Positions 1-12,911 are shown, counted from the stretch's first letter. The stretch is DNA of 50,721 nucleotides from Hydrogenophaga sp. (GCA_011391595.1 JAABQG010000022.1:1-50721), one strand, 5' to 3'. Made by a program: numbers and translations. Notes: a model not told the origin generated them from the sequence alone.

Positions 1-352
1 CCAGATCAGCCCAGCGCTGGCCAACGTTGCGGTAGGTGGCAATCAACTGCTGGACCGCCGTGCGCTTGCGACCCATTTCGGCATCGGCACTGGCCTGCAC
101 CACCTTGGTGCCGCCCTGCTTGGCACGTTCGGCAAACGCATTGATAACCGGCAGATGCGGGACGTCCTTGGTGTCGCTTCCGTCGCCCGCTGGCACGTTC
201 TGCAGCGCATCGAAGTAGCTGCGCCACGTGTCAGGCACGCTGCCCGGGTTGGCAAGGTAGTTCTCGTACATCTCTTCGACGTAAGGCGCGTTGCCTCCGA
301 AGAGATAGGTATTGCCGCTGTAGGCGGCATAGACGGACTGGGTCTCACTCAT
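1..352 (-). CDS. sucA: 2-oxoglutarate dehydrogenase E1 component, N-terminal part (partial)
   Basis: This is the first 117 codons of the thiamine-diphosphate E1 subunit of the 2-oxoglutarate dehydrogenase complex (TCA cycle, cytoplasm); the rest lies beyond the left edge. The leftward frame begins MSETQSVYAAYSGNTYLFGG and continues with YVEEMYENYLANPGSVPDTW, the conserved N-terminal segment of betaproteobacterial SucA that binds the E2 core. The ATG at 352 is the natural start, since the family begins at this point. The frame is open to the edge. Downstream sucB and lpdA would be expected outside the window. Identification rests on the N-terminal signature alone, but that signature is distinctive. 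Confidence 0.93.
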   Translation of the reverse strand, partial: MSETQSVYAAYSGNTYLFGGNAPYVEEMYENYLANPGSVPDTWRSYFDALQNVPAGDGSDTKDVPHLPVINAFAERAKQGGTKVVQASADAEMGRKRTAVQQLIATYRNVGQRWADL

Positions 353-921
353 GTTTCGCTGACCTCAATTCCCCTTCAGGGAACATTAGCTGGTTGAAAT
401 ACCTCCCGCGACACGGCTGAACCGATCTGCGGATGCGACTGTGGCTTAGGAAGGGCCTGATAAACCCCACAATTTTGCCCTCGAAATCCTGCATTCAGCT
501 GACAACACTTCTAATAACCCGATGGTTGCCGTGCACAGGTTCGGCGGATAGGGGCTCACCACAGCCAATTCTGGAGAAATTGAGCCCTTCACATCGCCGG
601 GTCTCGCTGGTAGCCAGCAGACGCCATGCGGCGGAACGGACGCAGCGTGATATCGTTTCCGGAAGGCATCTCCACCGTCAGTTTGCAAGCGCCGCGCGCC
701 CGTCCAATGGTTTCCACCGCAGACAACATCTGCTGCGCCCGCCCGGGTCCCGCGCAGGCTAGCAGCCAGAAAATCACTTCTCTATTGATAGCTATAAATG
801 AAGCATATGCGCTGAGCTAAGGCACATTTAATGACTATTTTTATGAAGCCTGCACCGGTCACGGCGGAAATGCCGGCTCGGCTCATGATGGCCCCGCAAA
901 ATGGGAGCGTCTGCCGGCCCC
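353..921. other. Gap between glmM and sucA with no confident gene
   Basis: This 569-bp stretch separates the end of glmM from the start of sucA, both leftward. It presumably holds the sucA promoter, but I cannot single out convincing -35/-10 boxes. It contains one copy of the dispersed repeat (780-830). The only open frame with any appeal is leftward 777-589, a GTG start and 62 codons with a hydrophobic start, but it has no recognisable family and no clear ribosome binding site. I therefore do not call a gene. Confidence 0.5.
780..830 (+). repeat. Dispersed repeat, copy A (intergenic)
   Basis: ATAGCT (788-793) is followed after a short spacer by CAT, CGCTG, AAGGC and a T-rich end. This is the same order of blocks as in the better-conserved copies at 28971 and 30855. 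It is more diverged than those copies and lies in the glmM-sucA gap. Confidence 0.55.
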
Positions 922-2256
922 CTATCCTCCCCTTGCCGCCTCAACCAGCCGCTCGGCACAGGACTTCGCCAGCGCCGTGTCGCGCGCCTCGACCATCACG
1001 CGCAGCAGAGGTTCGGTGCCACTGGCACGAATCAATACCCTGCCGGAGTCACCCAATTCAGCTTGCACGGCCTTGATTTCATCAGACAAGGTGGTGTTGG
1101 CTCGCCAGTCCTGCTCCGGCCGCAGACGCACGTTGATCAGTGTCTGCGGGAACAAGGTGATGTCCGTGAGCAATTCGGCCACCGTCCGGCCGCTGCTCAC
1201 ACAGGCCTGAAGCACCTGCAACGCGCTGACCAGACCATCTCCGGTGGTATGTTTGTCCAGCGCCAACAGGTGGCCCGAGCCTTCACCCCCCAGGATCCAG
1301 CGACGCAGAGTCATCTCTTCCAGCACATAGCGGTCCCCCACTTGGGCCCGCACAAACATGACGCCACGCGCCTTGAGCGCTACCTCCACGGCCATGTTGG
1401 TCATCAGGGTGCCGACGCAGCCGGGGACGTCTTCGTCTCGGGCAATGCGATCTGTCACCATCAGGTAGAGCAGTTCATCGCCGTTGTACAGACGCCCATC
1501 GGCGTCCACCAGTTGCAGGCGATCAGCGTCACCGTCGAGTGCCACACCATAGTCGGCCTTGTGCGCCTTGACGGCCTCGATCAGCGCCTCGGGGTGCGTC
1601 GCGCCCACCTCGTGGTTGATGTTCAGCCCGTCCGGGCTACAGCCGATGGCGACCACATCGGCACCGAGCTCATGGAAAACCTTGGGGGCAATCTGGTAGG
1701 CCGCGCCATGGGCGGCGTCGACCACGATCTTCAGGCCCCGCAGCGTCAGGTCGTGCGGGAACGTGCTCTTGCAGAACTCGATGTAGCGGCCGGCGGCATC
1801 GTCCAGACGTCTCGTCTTGCCGAGGCTCGCGGAATCCACCCATTGCGGCGGCTCTTCCAGCATTTCCTCGACAGCCTGCTCCCACGCGTCGGGCAGCTTG
1901 GCGCCCTGTGCACTAAAGAACTTGATGCCGTTGTCCGGAAAGGCGTTATGGCTGGCGCTGATCACCACACCGAGAGCGGCGCGCTGCGCCCGTGTGAGAT
2001 AGGCCACGGCGGGCGTGGGCACAGGGCCGAGCAGCACCACGTCCACCCCGGCCGAGTTGAAGCCCGACTCCAGGGCGCTTTCGAGCATGTAGCCGGAAAT
2101 GCGCGTGTCCTTGCCAATCAGCACCGTCGGGTTCGGCTCGGTCTGTCGCAACACACGGCCCACGGCGTGGGCCAGGCGCAGCGCGAAATCAGGCGTGATC
2201 GGGTATTCGCCCACGGTGCCGCGAATTCCGTCGGTTCCAAAGTATTTTCTTGTCAT
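922..2256 (-). CDS. glmM: Phosphoglucosamine mutase
   Basis: GlmM converts glucosamine-6-phosphate to glucosamine-1-phosphate, the step feeding UDP-GlcNAc for peptidoglycan and lipopolysaccharide. The 444-residue protein has the usual family length. It shows the FGTDGIRG N-terminus, the phosphoserine loop SASHN (Ser102), the Mg-binding DGDADR at 241-246, and the C-terminal phosphate-binding [14 protein letters not shown]. The ATG at 2256 gives the normal start. It follows folP by 34 bp in the same direction, as in the conserved ftsH-folP-glmM cluster, so it is probably co-transcribed with folP. Confidence is high. Confidence 0.97.
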   Translation of the reverse strand: MTRKYFGTDGIRGTVGEYPITPDFALRLAHAVGRVLRQTEPNPTVLIGKDTRISGYMLESALESGFNSAGVDVVLLGPVPTPAVAYLTRAQRAALGVVISASHNAFPDNGIKFFSAQGAKLPDAWEQAVEEMLEEPPQWVDSASLGKTRRLDDAAGRYIEFCKSTFPHDLTLRGLKIVVDAAHGAAYQIAPKVFHELGADVVAIGCSPDGLNINHEVGATHPEALIEAVKAHKADYGVALDGDADRLQLVDADGRLYNGDELLYLMVTDRIARDEDVPGCVGTLMTNMAVEVALKARGVMFVRAQVGDRYVLEEMTLRRWILGGEGSGHLLALDKHTTGDGLVSALQVLQACVSSGRTVAELLTDITLFPQTLINVRLRPEQDWRANTTLSDEIKAVQAELGDSGRVLIRASGTEPLLRVMVEARDTALAKSCAERLVEAARGG

Positions 2257-2290
2257 TTCATCATCCCTCTGTCATTGTTTGCTATCGATT

Positions 2291-3145
2291 TTATATCTCT
2301 GCAGAAGCGGTCTGGACCGCCTGCAACACCTGGAGGCCCTGCACGGTCGCACGCACGTCGTGCACCCGCACGATGGATGCACCCCGCTCGACCGCCAGCA
2401 GCGCAGCGACCACACTGGCCGTCACGCGTTCGGCCGGTGCCGGGGCCTGGCCACGCAGTGCGATCACGGCCCCGAGCGAGGACTTGCGCGACCAGCCGAC
2501 GAGCAGTGGAAAGCCCAGCGTCAGAAACTCGTCTTGTCGAGCCAGCAGGCTGAAGTTCTGCACCACCGTCTTGCCAAAGCCCACGCCGGGGTCGAGGACG
2601 ATGCGATCGCGGTTCACCCCCAACGCCTGAATGCGCGCGGATGCCTGCGCCAGAAAGGCGCGTACCGGCGCGATCACGTCGCCCTCCATGGGGGCCACCT
2701 GCATGGTCTGTGGTTCGCGGTGCATATGCATGAGACAGACCCCGCAGGACGGGTGCCGCGCCACCACCCCGGCTGCACCGCCATGGCTCAACGCCGCGAT
2801 GTCGTTGATGATGTCCGCCCCCAGATCAAGCACAGCCCGCATCACCTCCGGCTTGCAGGTATCCACCGAAACGGGCACGCCGAGCTTCGTGGCTTCGCGC
2901 ACCAGCGGCACGACACGGGCCAGTTCTTCCTCGCACGAAACGGCGGGCGAGCCCGGTCGCGTCGACTCACCGCCGATGTCAAGGATGTCGGCCCCTTCCT
3001 TGAGCAACTCTTCGCAGTGGCGCAGCGCAGCGGCAGTGGTCGCATTCTGCCCGCCATCGGAAAATGAATCGGGCGTGACGTTGATGATGCCCATCACCTG
3101 CGGACGCGCGAGGTCGATGCGAAAGCGGGAGGTCTGCCAGAACAT
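2291..3145 (-). CDS. folP: Dihydropteroate synthase
   Basis: FolP condenses p-aminobenzoate with dihydropterin pyrophosphate in folate synthesis and is the target of sulfonamides. The 284-residue protein has MGIINVTPDSFSDGG near residue 18, the pterin-site DIGGESTRPGS, the NDI segment and the C-terminal DPGVGFGKT and GWSRKSSLG motifs. All the loops usually tracked for catalysis are present. It lies between ftsH and glmM on the same strand, but the ftsH-folP gap contains an intrinsic terminator, so folP-glmM may rely on readthrough or its own promoter. The gap after the stop contains ATCGATAGC, possibly a fragment of the dispersed repeat. Confidence 0.97.
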   Translation of the reverse strand: MFWQTSRFRIDLARPQVMGIINVTPDSFSDGGQNATTAAALRHCEELLKEGADILDIGGESTRPGSPAVSCEEELARVVPLVREATKLGVPVSVDTCKPEVMRAVLDLGADIINDIAALSHGGAAGVVARHPSCGVCLMHMHREPQTMQVAPMEGDVIAPVRAFLAQASARIQALGVNRDRIVLDPGVGFGKTVVQNFSLLARQDEFLTLGFPLLVGWSRKSSLGAVIALRGQAPAPAERVTASVVAALLAVERGASIVRVHDVRATVQGLQVLQAVQTASAEI

Positions 3146-3180
3146 GCGGAGCGGAGGGCCGGAGAGTTGAGCAAGGATAC

Positions 3181-3210
3181 GGGGAAAAGGAAACGGGGCC
3201 GAAGCCCCGC
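3181..3210 (-). terminator. Intrinsic terminator after ftsH
   Basis: Read leftward, CGGGGC-TTCG-GCCCCG (3194-3209) forms a 6-bp GC stem closed by a UUCG tetraloop, followed by TTTCCTTTTCC. It lies 37 bp past the ftsH stop and ahead of folP, so it should end or attenuate ftsH transcripts. Confidence 0.85.
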
Positions 3211-3246
3211 TTGATGGTCGCTGCCTTGATCGAGACGGCAGGCGCG

Positions 3247-5163
3247 TCAGGCCGCCGTGGGTGCCGGTTCGGTCTTGACCTCCGGCGTGCCATTGCCGCC
3301 CCCGCCACCCGCTGGCGGTGTACGCGGTGTCCAGTCCTTCGGTGGGCGCGGATCGCGCCCCGCCATGATGTCGTCCAGTTGTTCGGTGTCAATGGTTTCC
3401 CACTCGAGCAACGCCTTGGCCATGGCATGCATCTTGTCACTGTGCTCTTCGATCAGACGGCGGGCCAAAGCATATTGCTCATCAATGATCTTGCGCACCT
3501 CGACGTCCACCTTTTGCATGGTGGCCTCACTCATATTGGTGGTCTTGGTGACCGAGCGGCCCAGAAAGACCTCTCCTTCATTCTCAGCGTAGACCATGGG
3601 GCCCAGGGCGTCGGTCATCCCATACCGCGTGACCATGTCGCGCGCAATGTGGGTGGCACGTTCGAAGTCGTTGCTGGCGCCAGTGGTCATCTGGTTCATG
3701 AACACTTCCTCGGCAATGCGACCGCCAAACAGCATGCTGATCTGATGCAGCATGAAATCCTTGTCGTAGCTGTAACGATCTTGCGCAGGCAGGCTCATGG
3801 TCACACCTAAAGCGCGGCCGCGCGGAATGATGGTCACCTTGTGCACGGGATCACATTTCGGCAGGAGCTTGCCGATCAGTGCATGACCGGACTCATGGTA
3901 GGCCGTATTGCGGCGCTCCTCTTCAGGCATGACCATGCTCTTGCGCTCCGGGCCCATCAGTATCTTGTCCTTGGCCTTCTCGAAATCCTGCATTTCGACG
4001 ACGCGGGCATTGCGCCGAGCCGCCATCAACGCCGCTTCATTGCAAAGGTTTGCCAGGTCAGCACCGCTCATGCCGGGCGTTCCGCGCGCGATGATGGCCG
4101 GTGCCACGTCCTGTCCGATCGGAATCTTGCGCATGTGCACATTGAGAATCTGTTCACGGCCGCGAATATCCGGCAAGGTCACGTAGACCTGGCGGTCAAA
4201 ACGACCAGGGCGCAACAACGCCGCATCCAGAATGTCAGGCCGGTTGGTGGCCGCAACGACGATCACGCCCACATTGGTCTCAAAGCCGTCCATTTCCACG
4301 AGCATCTGGTTGAGCGTCTGCTCACGTTCGTCATTGCCGCCGCCCAGACCCGCGCCGCGCTGGCGCCCGACCGCGTCGATTTCATCAATGAAGATGATGC
4401 AGGGCGCATTTTTCTTGGCATTGTCGAACATGTCGCGTACGCGAGCCGCGCCCACACCGACGAACATTTCAACGAAATCGGACCCCGAGATACTGAAAAA
4501 CGGCACTTTGGCCTCGCCGGCGATGCCCTTGGCCAGCAATGTCTTGCCGGTTCCGGGAGGGCCGACAAGCAGAAGGCCACGTGGGATGCGCCCCCCGAGC
4601 TTCTGGAATTTCTGTGGATCCTTGAGAAAGTCCACGACCTCCTTGACCTCTTCCTTGGCCTCATCGCAACCAGCCACATCCGCGAAAGTCACCTGGTTCG
4701 TGTTCTCATCCAGCATTCGGGCCTTGCTTTTGCCAAAGCTGAATGCCCCGCCCTTGCCACCACCTTGCATCTGGCGCATGAAGTAGACCCACACCCCGAT
4801 CAGCAGCAGCATCGGCCCCCAGCTGACCAACAGCGTCATCAGGAGGGAGCCTTCCTCGCGGGGCTTGACGTCGAACTTGACGCCGTTGTTGATCAGGTCG
4901 CCAACCAGACCGCGATCAAGGAAGGTCGCGGTCGTGCGGATCTTTCGGTCGTCCGTGGTCGTGGCAACAATCTCCGTGCCGCCCTGACCTTCCTGAATCG
5001 TTGCCGCCTTGATGCGGTTGCCCCGGACCTCTTCAAGGAAGTCGGAATAACCCATATACGTTGCGCCTGCAACGCCACGGGTATCGAACTGCTTGAACAC
5101 AGTAAACAACACCATGGCAATGACGAGCCAGATGGCAATTTTCGAAAACCACTGATTATTCAA
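3247..5163 (-). CDS. ftsH: ATP-dependent zinc metalloprotease FtsH
   Basis: FtsH is a hexameric inner-membrane AAA+ protease that degrades misfolded membrane proteins and short-lived regulators such as sigma-32 and, in enterobacteria, LpxC. The 638-residue protein has a transmembrane segment at about 7-24, a periplasmic domain, and a second segment at about 108-127. The AAA module has Walker A GPPGTGKT (201-208), Walker B IIFIDEID and the SRH region, followed by the zinc-protease motif HESGH (423-427). The C-terminus is a proline- and glycine-rich tail. It lies downstream of rlmE, the order found widely in proteobacteria. Its 148-bp upstream gap is large enough for its own promoter. Confidence 0.98.
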   Translation of the reverse strand: MNNQWFSKIAIWLVIAMVLFTVFKQFDTRGVAGATYMGYSDFLEEVRGNRIKAATIQEGQGGTEIVATTTDDRKIRTTATFLDRGLVGDLINNGVKFDVKPREEGSLLMTLLVSWGPMLLLIGVWVYFMRQMQGGGKGGAFSFGKSKARMLDENTNQVTFADVAGCDEAKEEVKEVVDFLKDPQKFQKLGGRIPRGLLLVGPPGTGKTLLAKGIAGEAKVPFFSISGSDFVEMFVGVGAARVRDMFDNAKKNAPCIIFIDEIDAVGRQRGAGLGGGNDEREQTLNQMLVEMDGFETNVGVIVVAATNRPDILDAALLRPGRFDRQVYVTLPDIRGREQILNVHMRKIPIGQDVAPAIIARGTPGMSGADLANLCNEAALMAARRNARVVEMQDFEKAKDKILMGPERKSMVMPEEERRNTAYHESGHALIGKLLPKCDPVHKVTIIPRGRALGVTMSLPAQDRYSYDKDFMLHQISMLFGGRIAEEVFMNQMTTGASNDFERATHIARDMVTRYGMTDALGPMVYAENEGEVFLGRSVTKTTNMSEATMQKVDVEVRKIIDEQYALARRLIEEHSDKMHAMAKALLEWETIDTEQLDDIMAGRDPRPPKDWTPRTPPAGGGGGNGTPEVKTEPAPTAA

Positions 5164-5268
5164 GCCGGGCTCCAGTCACAGTACTTCATTACGCAAAGAC
5201 AAGTGAAGATCATTTTAGGCGTTTCAAGCGCACCATCCATGGTTTTTGCCCATTCCAGCCACAGACAC

Positions 5269-5293
5269 TGCATGGGTTTGTGCCTGTTTCAGG
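5269..5293 (-). promoter_or_regulatory. Possible heat-shock (sigma-32) promoter for ftsH
   Basis: Read leftward, CCTGAAA (5293-5287) is followed after 10 bp by CCCATGCA (5276-5269). This resembles the sigma-32 pattern CTTGAAA-N(11-16)-CCCCATnT, though with short spacing and mismatches. ftsH is a sigma-32 regulon member in many proteobacteria. The -35 element also forms a small palindrome, GCCTGAAACAGGC, so the match could be coincidental. Confidence 0.3.
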
Positions 5294-5311
5294 CCGCATT
5301 CTTGACCTGCG

Positions 5312-5995
5312 TTAGCTTTCGCCAGACGATTTCAGTCCCCGGCCCATCAGAAAAGTCTCCGAGGACTTGTCACGCGAGGCCTTGGGCTTGATTGGTTTGA
5401 CGATTCGAAATGTTGCCTTGAACAACTTGACCAGTTCGTCGTAACCGCCACCATGGAACAGCTTGACGACCAATGTCCCATCGGGTTTCATATGTTTTCT
5501 CGCAAACTCCACCGCAAGTTCGACCAAGTGCACGATTCGGGCTGCATCGGCTGAGGGGATGCCGGAAAGGTTGGGCGCCATATCCGACACCACGACATCG
5601 GCGCGTCGACTGGTCAGAGCGGATTCAAGCCGGTTCAGCATCTCGGCATCGCGAAAATCGCCCTGAAGAAAAGTCACGCCTTCCACCGGCTCCATTGGAA
5701 GAATGTCCAGAGCAATAATGGTGCCGTTCAACTCTCCGGCCGCCGCGCCCCCGCCAGTCGCCTTTCTGGGTGAGAGTTTGCGCCGCAAGTACTGGCTCCA
5801 TGCCCCCGGTGCCGATCCGAGATCAACGACCACGTGGCCCGGAATGACGAGACCGAACGCCTCATCGATTTCCTTGAGCTTGTAAGCAGCGCGGGCGCGG
5901 TAGCCCTCTTTCTGGGCCAGCTTGACGTAGGTATCGTTGACATGGTCGTTAAGCCACGCCTTGTTGACTTTTTTGCTCTGGGTTCTGGTTTTCAT
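5312..5995 (-). CDS. rlmE: 23S rRNA 2'-O-methyltransferase RlmE (RrmJ/FtsJ)
   Basis: RlmE methylates U2552 of 23S rRNA using S-adenosylmethionine, a late step of large-subunit maturation. From the ATG at 5995 the protein is 227 residues. It shows the substrate-facing segment [13 protein letters not shown], the SAM-binding [15 protein letters not shown], and the catalytic-tetrad contexts VVSDMAPN and [10 protein letters not shown]. The frame stays open further upstream, but that part runs antisense to yhbY. The start chosen matches the family (MK-RT-S-KW-like N-terminus). The insert [12 protein letters not shown] near residue 80 is longer than in E. coli. rlmE is head-to-head with yhbY with only 21 bp between their start codons. 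Confidence 0.95.
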   Translation of the reverse strand: MKTRTQSKKVNKAWLNDHVNDTYVKLAQKEGYRARAAYKLKEIDEAFGLVIPGHVVVDLGSAPGAWSQYLRRKLSPRKATGGGAAAGELNGTIIALDILPMEPVEGVTFLQGDFRDAEMLNRLESALTSRRADVVVSDMAPNLSGIPSADAARIVHLVELAVEFARKHMKPDGTLVVKLFHGGGYDELVKLFKATFRIVKPIKPKASRDKSSETFLMGRGLKSSGES

Positions 5996-6016
5996 CTTGG
6001 CCTTGATAATACGTCC

Positions 6017-6490
6017 ATGCCTCAAATTCAACTTACCCCTGCCCAGCGCAAGGTCCACCGCGCAGACGCCCATCATCTGGACCCCGTCGTCATGATCGGT
6101 GGAGATGGCCTGACACCCGCCGTCATCAAGGAGGCCAACGCTGCGCTGAGCGCGCATGGACTCATCAAGATCCGCGTGCTCGGCGACGATCGCGCCGCCC
6201 GCGAGCTGATGTATCAAGCGCTGGCCAATGAGCTCAACGCTGCGCCGATCCAGCACATCGGCAAACTGCTGGTGCTTTGGCGCCCGATGCCCGAGAAGGA
6301 AAAAGCGGTTGACGAGGACCGGATGCCCGGCCCGCGCGACTTCAAGGTCCTGAAGTACAGCAAGCGCGGCGGCCAAAGGCCCGAAGTGAAGACTTTGCGC
6401 GTTCTGGGCAATCAGCGCCTGACGCCTGGCGGTCAGGTCAAGCGCGCCAAGCCAAAAATGAAGTCCTTGAAAAAAGGTCGCCACGACTGA
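6017..6490 (+). CDS. yhbY: YhbY-family RNA-binding (CRM domain) protein
   Basis: YhbY is a small CRM-domain protein that associates with pre-50S ribosomal particles. The 157-residue product begins [19 protein letters not shown]. It contains the CRM features [16 protein letters not shown] and [10 protein letters not shown], and ends in a basic tail ([16 protein letters not shown]) likely to contact RNA. The tail makes it longer than E. coli YhbY (97 residues), which is usual in Burkholderiales. The frame is open further upstream over rlmE, but the family begins at this ATG. A GATAAT hexamer at 6005-6010 lies so close to the ATG that a very short leader is possible. Its divergent partner rlmE also acts on the 50S subunit. 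Confidence 0.93.
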   Translation: MPQIQLTPAQRKVHRADAHHLDPVVMIGGDGLTPAVIKEANAALSAHGLIKIRVLGDDRAARELMYQALANELNAAPIQHIGKLLVLWRPMPEKEKAVDEDRMPGPRDFKVLKYSKRGGQRPEVKTLRVLGNQRLTPGGQVKRAKPKMKSLKKGRHD

Positions 6491-6495
6491 TCACC

Positions 6496-7239
6496 ATGAT
6501 GTCCGCTGACGCGTCTCAACGCATCGTCATTTGCATGAAATGGGGCACGAAGTACGGCCCTGAATACGTCAACCGGCTTTATGCAATGGTGCGTCGGCAC
6601 CTCACTGGCGACTTCCGCATGGTCTGCCTGACCGACGACGCAACGGGTATACGGAACGAGGTGGAATGCTTCCCCATCCCGGCTCTGGATCTGCCACCGG
6701 GCATTCCTGAACGCGGCTGGACCAAACTGGTCAGCTTTGCCGAGGACCTGTATGGGTTGAAGGGCACGGCACTGTTCCTCGATGTGGATGTGGTCGTCGT
6801 GGGATCGCTGGATGGTTTTTTTGAAGTGCCGGGCGAATTTCTCGTCATCCACGACTACAAACGCCCGTGGCGGATCACGGGAAATTCGTCTGTTTACCGT
6901 TTCGAGCTGGGGGCACACCCTGATGTGCTGGGCTATTTCCGCACACACGTCGATGAAGTGCGAAAAAAGTTCCGCAATGAGCAGGCCTATCTTTCCGACT
7001 TCCTGCATCAACAGGGCAAACTGAAATACTGGCCGACTGCCTGGTGCCCCAGCTTCAAGTACCACGGCATCCCGACATGGCCCTCCAACTACTGGAAGCC
7101 GCCATTCGTCCCGGCCGATGCCCGCATCGTCATTTTTCATGGCGAATGCAACCCGCCTGATGCGCTCGTGGGGCAACGCAACCGCCGTTTCCGGTTCATT
7201 CGGCCGGCGCGCTGGATTGCCGAACACTGGCGCGAATAG
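6496..7239 (+). CDS. Putative glycosyltransferase (GT8-like, DxD motif)
   Basis: A 247-residue soluble protein that I recognise only by general features. The N-terminus RIVICMKWGTKYGPEYVNRL and the segment TALFLDVDVVVVGSLD, with Asp96 and Asp98 forming a DxD-type metal/nucleotide-sugar site, resemble small GT-A transferases. WCPSFKYHG and VIFHGECNPP near the C-terminus fit the acceptor-side His of such folds. There is no signal peptide or membrane segment. Two adjacent ATG codons (6496 and 6499) could start it. It begins 5 bp after yhbY, in the same direction. No other sugar-pathway genes are nearby, so the substrate cannot be inferred. Confidence 0.7.
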   Translation: MMSADASQRIVICMKWGTKYGPEYVNRLYAMVRRHLTGDFRMVCLTDDATGIRNEVECFPIPALDLPPGIPERGWTKLVSFAEDLYGLKGTALFLDVDVVVVGSLDGFFEVPGEFLVIHDYKRPWRITGNSSVYRFELGAHPDVLGYFRTHVDEVRKKFRNEQAYLSDFLHQQGKLKYWPTAWCPSFKYHGIPTWPSNYWKPPFVPADARIVIFHGECNPPDALVGQRNRRFRFIRPARWIAEHWRE

Positions 7240-7283
7240 CCGAATCGCTATTGGAGTGGGGTCGAGCCCTGGGCGCAGAGATT

Positions 7284-7700
7284 TCAGGGTGCCTGGCGCC
7301 CAGTCAGCCGCCATAAAAGGAGGCCGGTGCAAATCCATTGAAGGAAATACATGGCGCTCCCGACGCTGTGCCAGAAACTGAGGTTTTCGCGCGCCACGAT
7401 ACGCGGGGACACGCCAAACTCGACCAGAAGCGACAACAACATTGAAAACGCTATCAGACCGCTAGCATTAAACGACCCCTTGACGCTCGGAAACGTCTTT
7501 TTTGGCCCGAAAATCATTAACAGGAGCAGACCGCAGCCCACAGACACGCCGGTTTGCGTAGCAAACAACCTTGCCGCCATGCCACCGGCTTGTGCCGGCG
7601 TTGGAAGATGGGCAAACAACATTGGCACCACAAGAAAACCCAGTGTCGTGAGGCTGCCCCACCAAAGGGCGGCGACAACCAGTGCCAGACGCTCTTTCAC
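7284..7700 (-). CDS. DUF4149 family membrane protein
   Basis: A 138-residue integral membrane protein with about four hydrophobic segments (roughly 3-25, 48-66, 82-98 and 115-132). The family marker VARENLSFWHSVGSAMYFLQW lies near the C-terminus, which is typical of DUF4149 proteins of Burkholderiales often encoded next to greA and yhbY. Function is unknown. The frame starts with GTG at 7700, 14 bp after greA, so it may be translated from the carAB-greA transcript. The loop KKTFPSVKGSFNASG (about residues 66-80) is encoded by DNA matching the dispersed repeat (copy G), on the strand opposite to the element's reading direction. Confidence 0.75.
   Translation of the reverse strand: MKERLALVVAALWWGSLTTLGFLVVPMLFAHLPTPAQAGGMAARLFATQTGVSVGCGLLLLMIFGPKKTFPSVKGSFNASGLIAFSMLLSLLVEFGVSPRIVARENLSFWHSVGSAMYFLQWICTGLLLWRLTGRQAP
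7448..7506 (+). repeat. Dispersed repeat, copy G (inside the DUF4149 gene)
   Basis: The rightward strand carries GCTAGCATTAAACGACC, then TTGACGCTCGG and a TTTTTT end. Aligned with the copy at 28971 it matches over ACGACC, TCGACGCTGGG and GCGTTTTTT with few changes. It lies wholly inside the leftward DUF4149 reading frame without breaking it. Confidence 0.55.
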
Positions 7701-7714
7701 CGTGATCGAAATGA

Positions 7715-8191
7715 TCAGGTGTAGGAAACCGCCACGACTTCGTACCGACGGATACCGCCAGGCGCCAGCACTTCAGCCGTGTCGCCCTCCTCCTTGCCAA
7801 TCAACGCTCGCGCGATGGGGCTGGAGATGTTGATCAGGCCATGTTTGAGATCAGCCTCGTCCTCACCAACGATCTGGTAGGTCACCAAGGCGCCCGAGTC
7901 TTCGTCAGAAAGTTCTACCGTCGCGCCAAAAACCACACGCCCGCCGGCATCCAGCGTGCTGGGGTCGATAACCTGGGCCGCCGAGAGCTTGCCTTCGACC
8001 TCCTGGATACGGCCTTCGATGAAACCCTGTCGATCCTTCGCGGCCTCGTACTCGGCGTTTTCGCTCAGGTCACCCTGTGCCCTCGCCTCCGCGATGGCGT
8101 TGATCACCCACGGGCGGTCAACCGTCTTGAGCCGGTGCAACTCAGCCTTGAGCTTCTCGGCGCCTCGCTTGGTGATGGGAATAGTGGCCAT
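7715..8191 (-). CDS. greA: Transcription elongation factor GreA
   Basis: GreA rescues backtracked RNA polymerase by stimulating cleavage of the nascent transcript in the secondary channel. The 158-residue length is canonical. An N-terminal coiled coil (about 1-75) carries the acidic tip in [19 protein letters not shown], with the catalytic acidic pair in DLSENAEY. The C-terminal FKBP-like domain ends with [16 protein letters not shown]. It lies 82 bp after carB behind a terminator-like hairpin. The carA-carB-greA order is conserved in Burkholderiales. The ATG at 8191 is preceded by GGAG. Confidence 0.97.
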   Translation of the reverse strand: MATIPITKRGAEKLKAELHRLKTVDRPWVINAIAEARAQGDLSENAEYEAAKDRQGFIEGRIQEVEGKLSAAQVIDPSTLDAGGRVVFGATVELSDEDSGALVTYQIVGEDEADLKHGLINISSPIARALIGKEEGDTAEVLAPGGIRRYEVVAVSYT

Positions 8192-8203
8192 GATTTACTT
8201 CTC

Positions 8204-8238
8204 CAAAAGGAAACCGCCGAGCGTTGCCGTCCGGCGGT
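8204..8238 (-). terminator. Terminator-like hairpin between carB and greA
   Basis: Read leftward, ACCGCCG (8238-8232) pairs with CGGCGGT (8219-8213) across a 12-nt loop and is followed by TTCCTTTTGG. The U-tract is interrupted, and the greA ribosome binding site lies just downstream. It may attenuate readthrough into greA rather than stop it fully. Confidence 0.6.
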
Positions 8239-8273
8239 GTCTGAAAGCGCAGATTATGCCGCGAACCGGTGCC

Positions 8274-11535
<3,262 letters not shown>

Positions 11536-11543
<8 letters not shown>

Positions 11544-12708
11544 TTTTGTGGGTCTCCATCAGCGCGGTAAAGCGGTCGAACAGGTAGGCAATATCGTGCG
11601 GGCCGGGTGAGGCTTCCGGGTGACCCTGGAAACAGAACGCCGGCTTGTCCGTGCGGGCCAGTCCTTGCAGCGTGCCGTCGAAAAGGCTCACATGCGTGGC
11701 GCGCAGGTTGGGCCCGAGCGTCTTCTCGTCGACTGCAAAACCATGGTTCTGGCTGGTGATGCTGACGCGACCATTGTCCAGGTCTTTCACCGGATGATTG
11801 GCGCCATGGTGGCCAAACTTCATCTTGAATGTTTTCGCGCCGCTGGCCAGAGCCATGATCTGGTGGCCCAGGCAGATACCGAATGTCGGTATGCCGGTCT
11901 CGATCAATTCTGCCGTGGCGGCAATGGCGTAGTCGCAGGGCTCTGGATCGCCAGGACCGTTGGAAAGGAAGATGCCATCGGGATTGAGCGCGAGCACTTC
12001 TTTGGCCATCGTCTGCGCCGGTACCACGGTGACCTTGCAGCCGCGCTCGGCCAGCATGCGCAGGATGTTCTTCTTGACGCCGAAGTCATAGGCGATCACG
12101 TGAAATCCCGGTGTGACCTGCGTCCCGTAGCCGCTTCCGAGCCGCCACTCGGTCTGGCGCCACTCATACCCGGCGGAAGTGGTCACCACGCGCGCCAGAT
12201 CCAGGCCAGCCATGCTGGGCGCAGCTTTCGCGGCCGCCACGGCCTGGTCGATCAAAGCCTGGGTCGCGACCGCGCCGGCGGCCAGTCCCACGATGGCGCC
12301 GTTCTGCGCCCCCTTGCTGCGCAGCAGTCGCGTCAGCTTGCGGGTGTCGATATTGGCGATGGCCACTGTTTTTTCCGCGACGAGGTAATCGGACAGTGTC
12401 TGCGACTGGCGGAAATTGCTGGCCTGGAGCGGCAGGTCCTTGATGATGAGCCCTGCGGCATGGACCTTGTCGGCTTCGATGTCCTCGGCGTTTACACCGT
12501 AATTGCCGATGTGCGGATACGTGAGCGTCACGATCTGCTGGCAGTAACTCGGGTCGGTGAGGATTTCCTGGTAGCCGGTCATCGCGGTGTTGAACACCAC
12601 TTCGCCGACCGTGGAGCCGGTAGCTCCGATCGAATTGCCAATAAAGACCGTGCCGTCTGCGAGCGCCAGAATGGCGGACGGGAAAGTTCCCTTGAGAGAC
12701 AAAAGCAC
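11536..12708 (-). CDS. carA: Carbamoyl-phosphate synthase small subunit (glutaminase)
   Basis: CarA hydrolyses glutamine to supply ammonia to CarB. The N-terminal domain contains [25 protein letters not shown]. The C-terminal class I amidotransferase domain has the nucleophile motif [13 protein letters not shown] and the downstream [13 protein letters not shown] His-Glu pair. The frame stays open to a TTG at 12750, but I place the start at the GTG at 12708 ([19 protein letters not shown]). That is where the family begins, and a GGAG lies about 8 nt upstream; this gives 390 residues. A short ATG-TCT-TGA with a strong AGGAG lies upstream at 12757-12749 and may be a decoy or leader start. A promoter is visible at 12833. 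Confidence 0.95.
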
Positions 12709-12832
12709 TGGGTTCTCCGGATGGTTGCGGGTACGCCCAAACGCAATCAAGACATGACTCCTGATGGCTGCTTTTGTGGGGAATTAGCTAAGACTGCGGC
12801 TTGAGCGTACGGTTGATGCGGGAAAGCCTCCT

Positions 12833-12861
12833 ATTATAACGAGGGAAACCCTGAACCGAGC
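12833..12861 (-). promoter_or_regulatory. Candidate promoter for carAB
   Basis: Read leftward, a perfect TATAAT (12838-12833) lies about 125 bp before the carA start, with a weak -35 (GCTCGG) 17 bp upstream. The implied leader is about 115 nt. I see no clear attenuator in it. Confidence 0.5.
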
Positions 12862-12911
12862 TCTGGCGGGCGGGCGGGCACGGCAACTGCCCCCGGCGCC
12901 CAGTGGGTGGT

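Noticed and set aside
589-777. Small leftward frame with GTG start between glmM and sucA
   Set aside because: It has no recognisable family, no clear ribosome binding site, and a composition typical of chance frames in GC-rich DNA.
5996-6484. Open frame extending rlmE about 160 codons upstream
   Set aside because: It is antisense to yhbY, whose CRM domain is well conserved; RlmE homologues begin at 5995.
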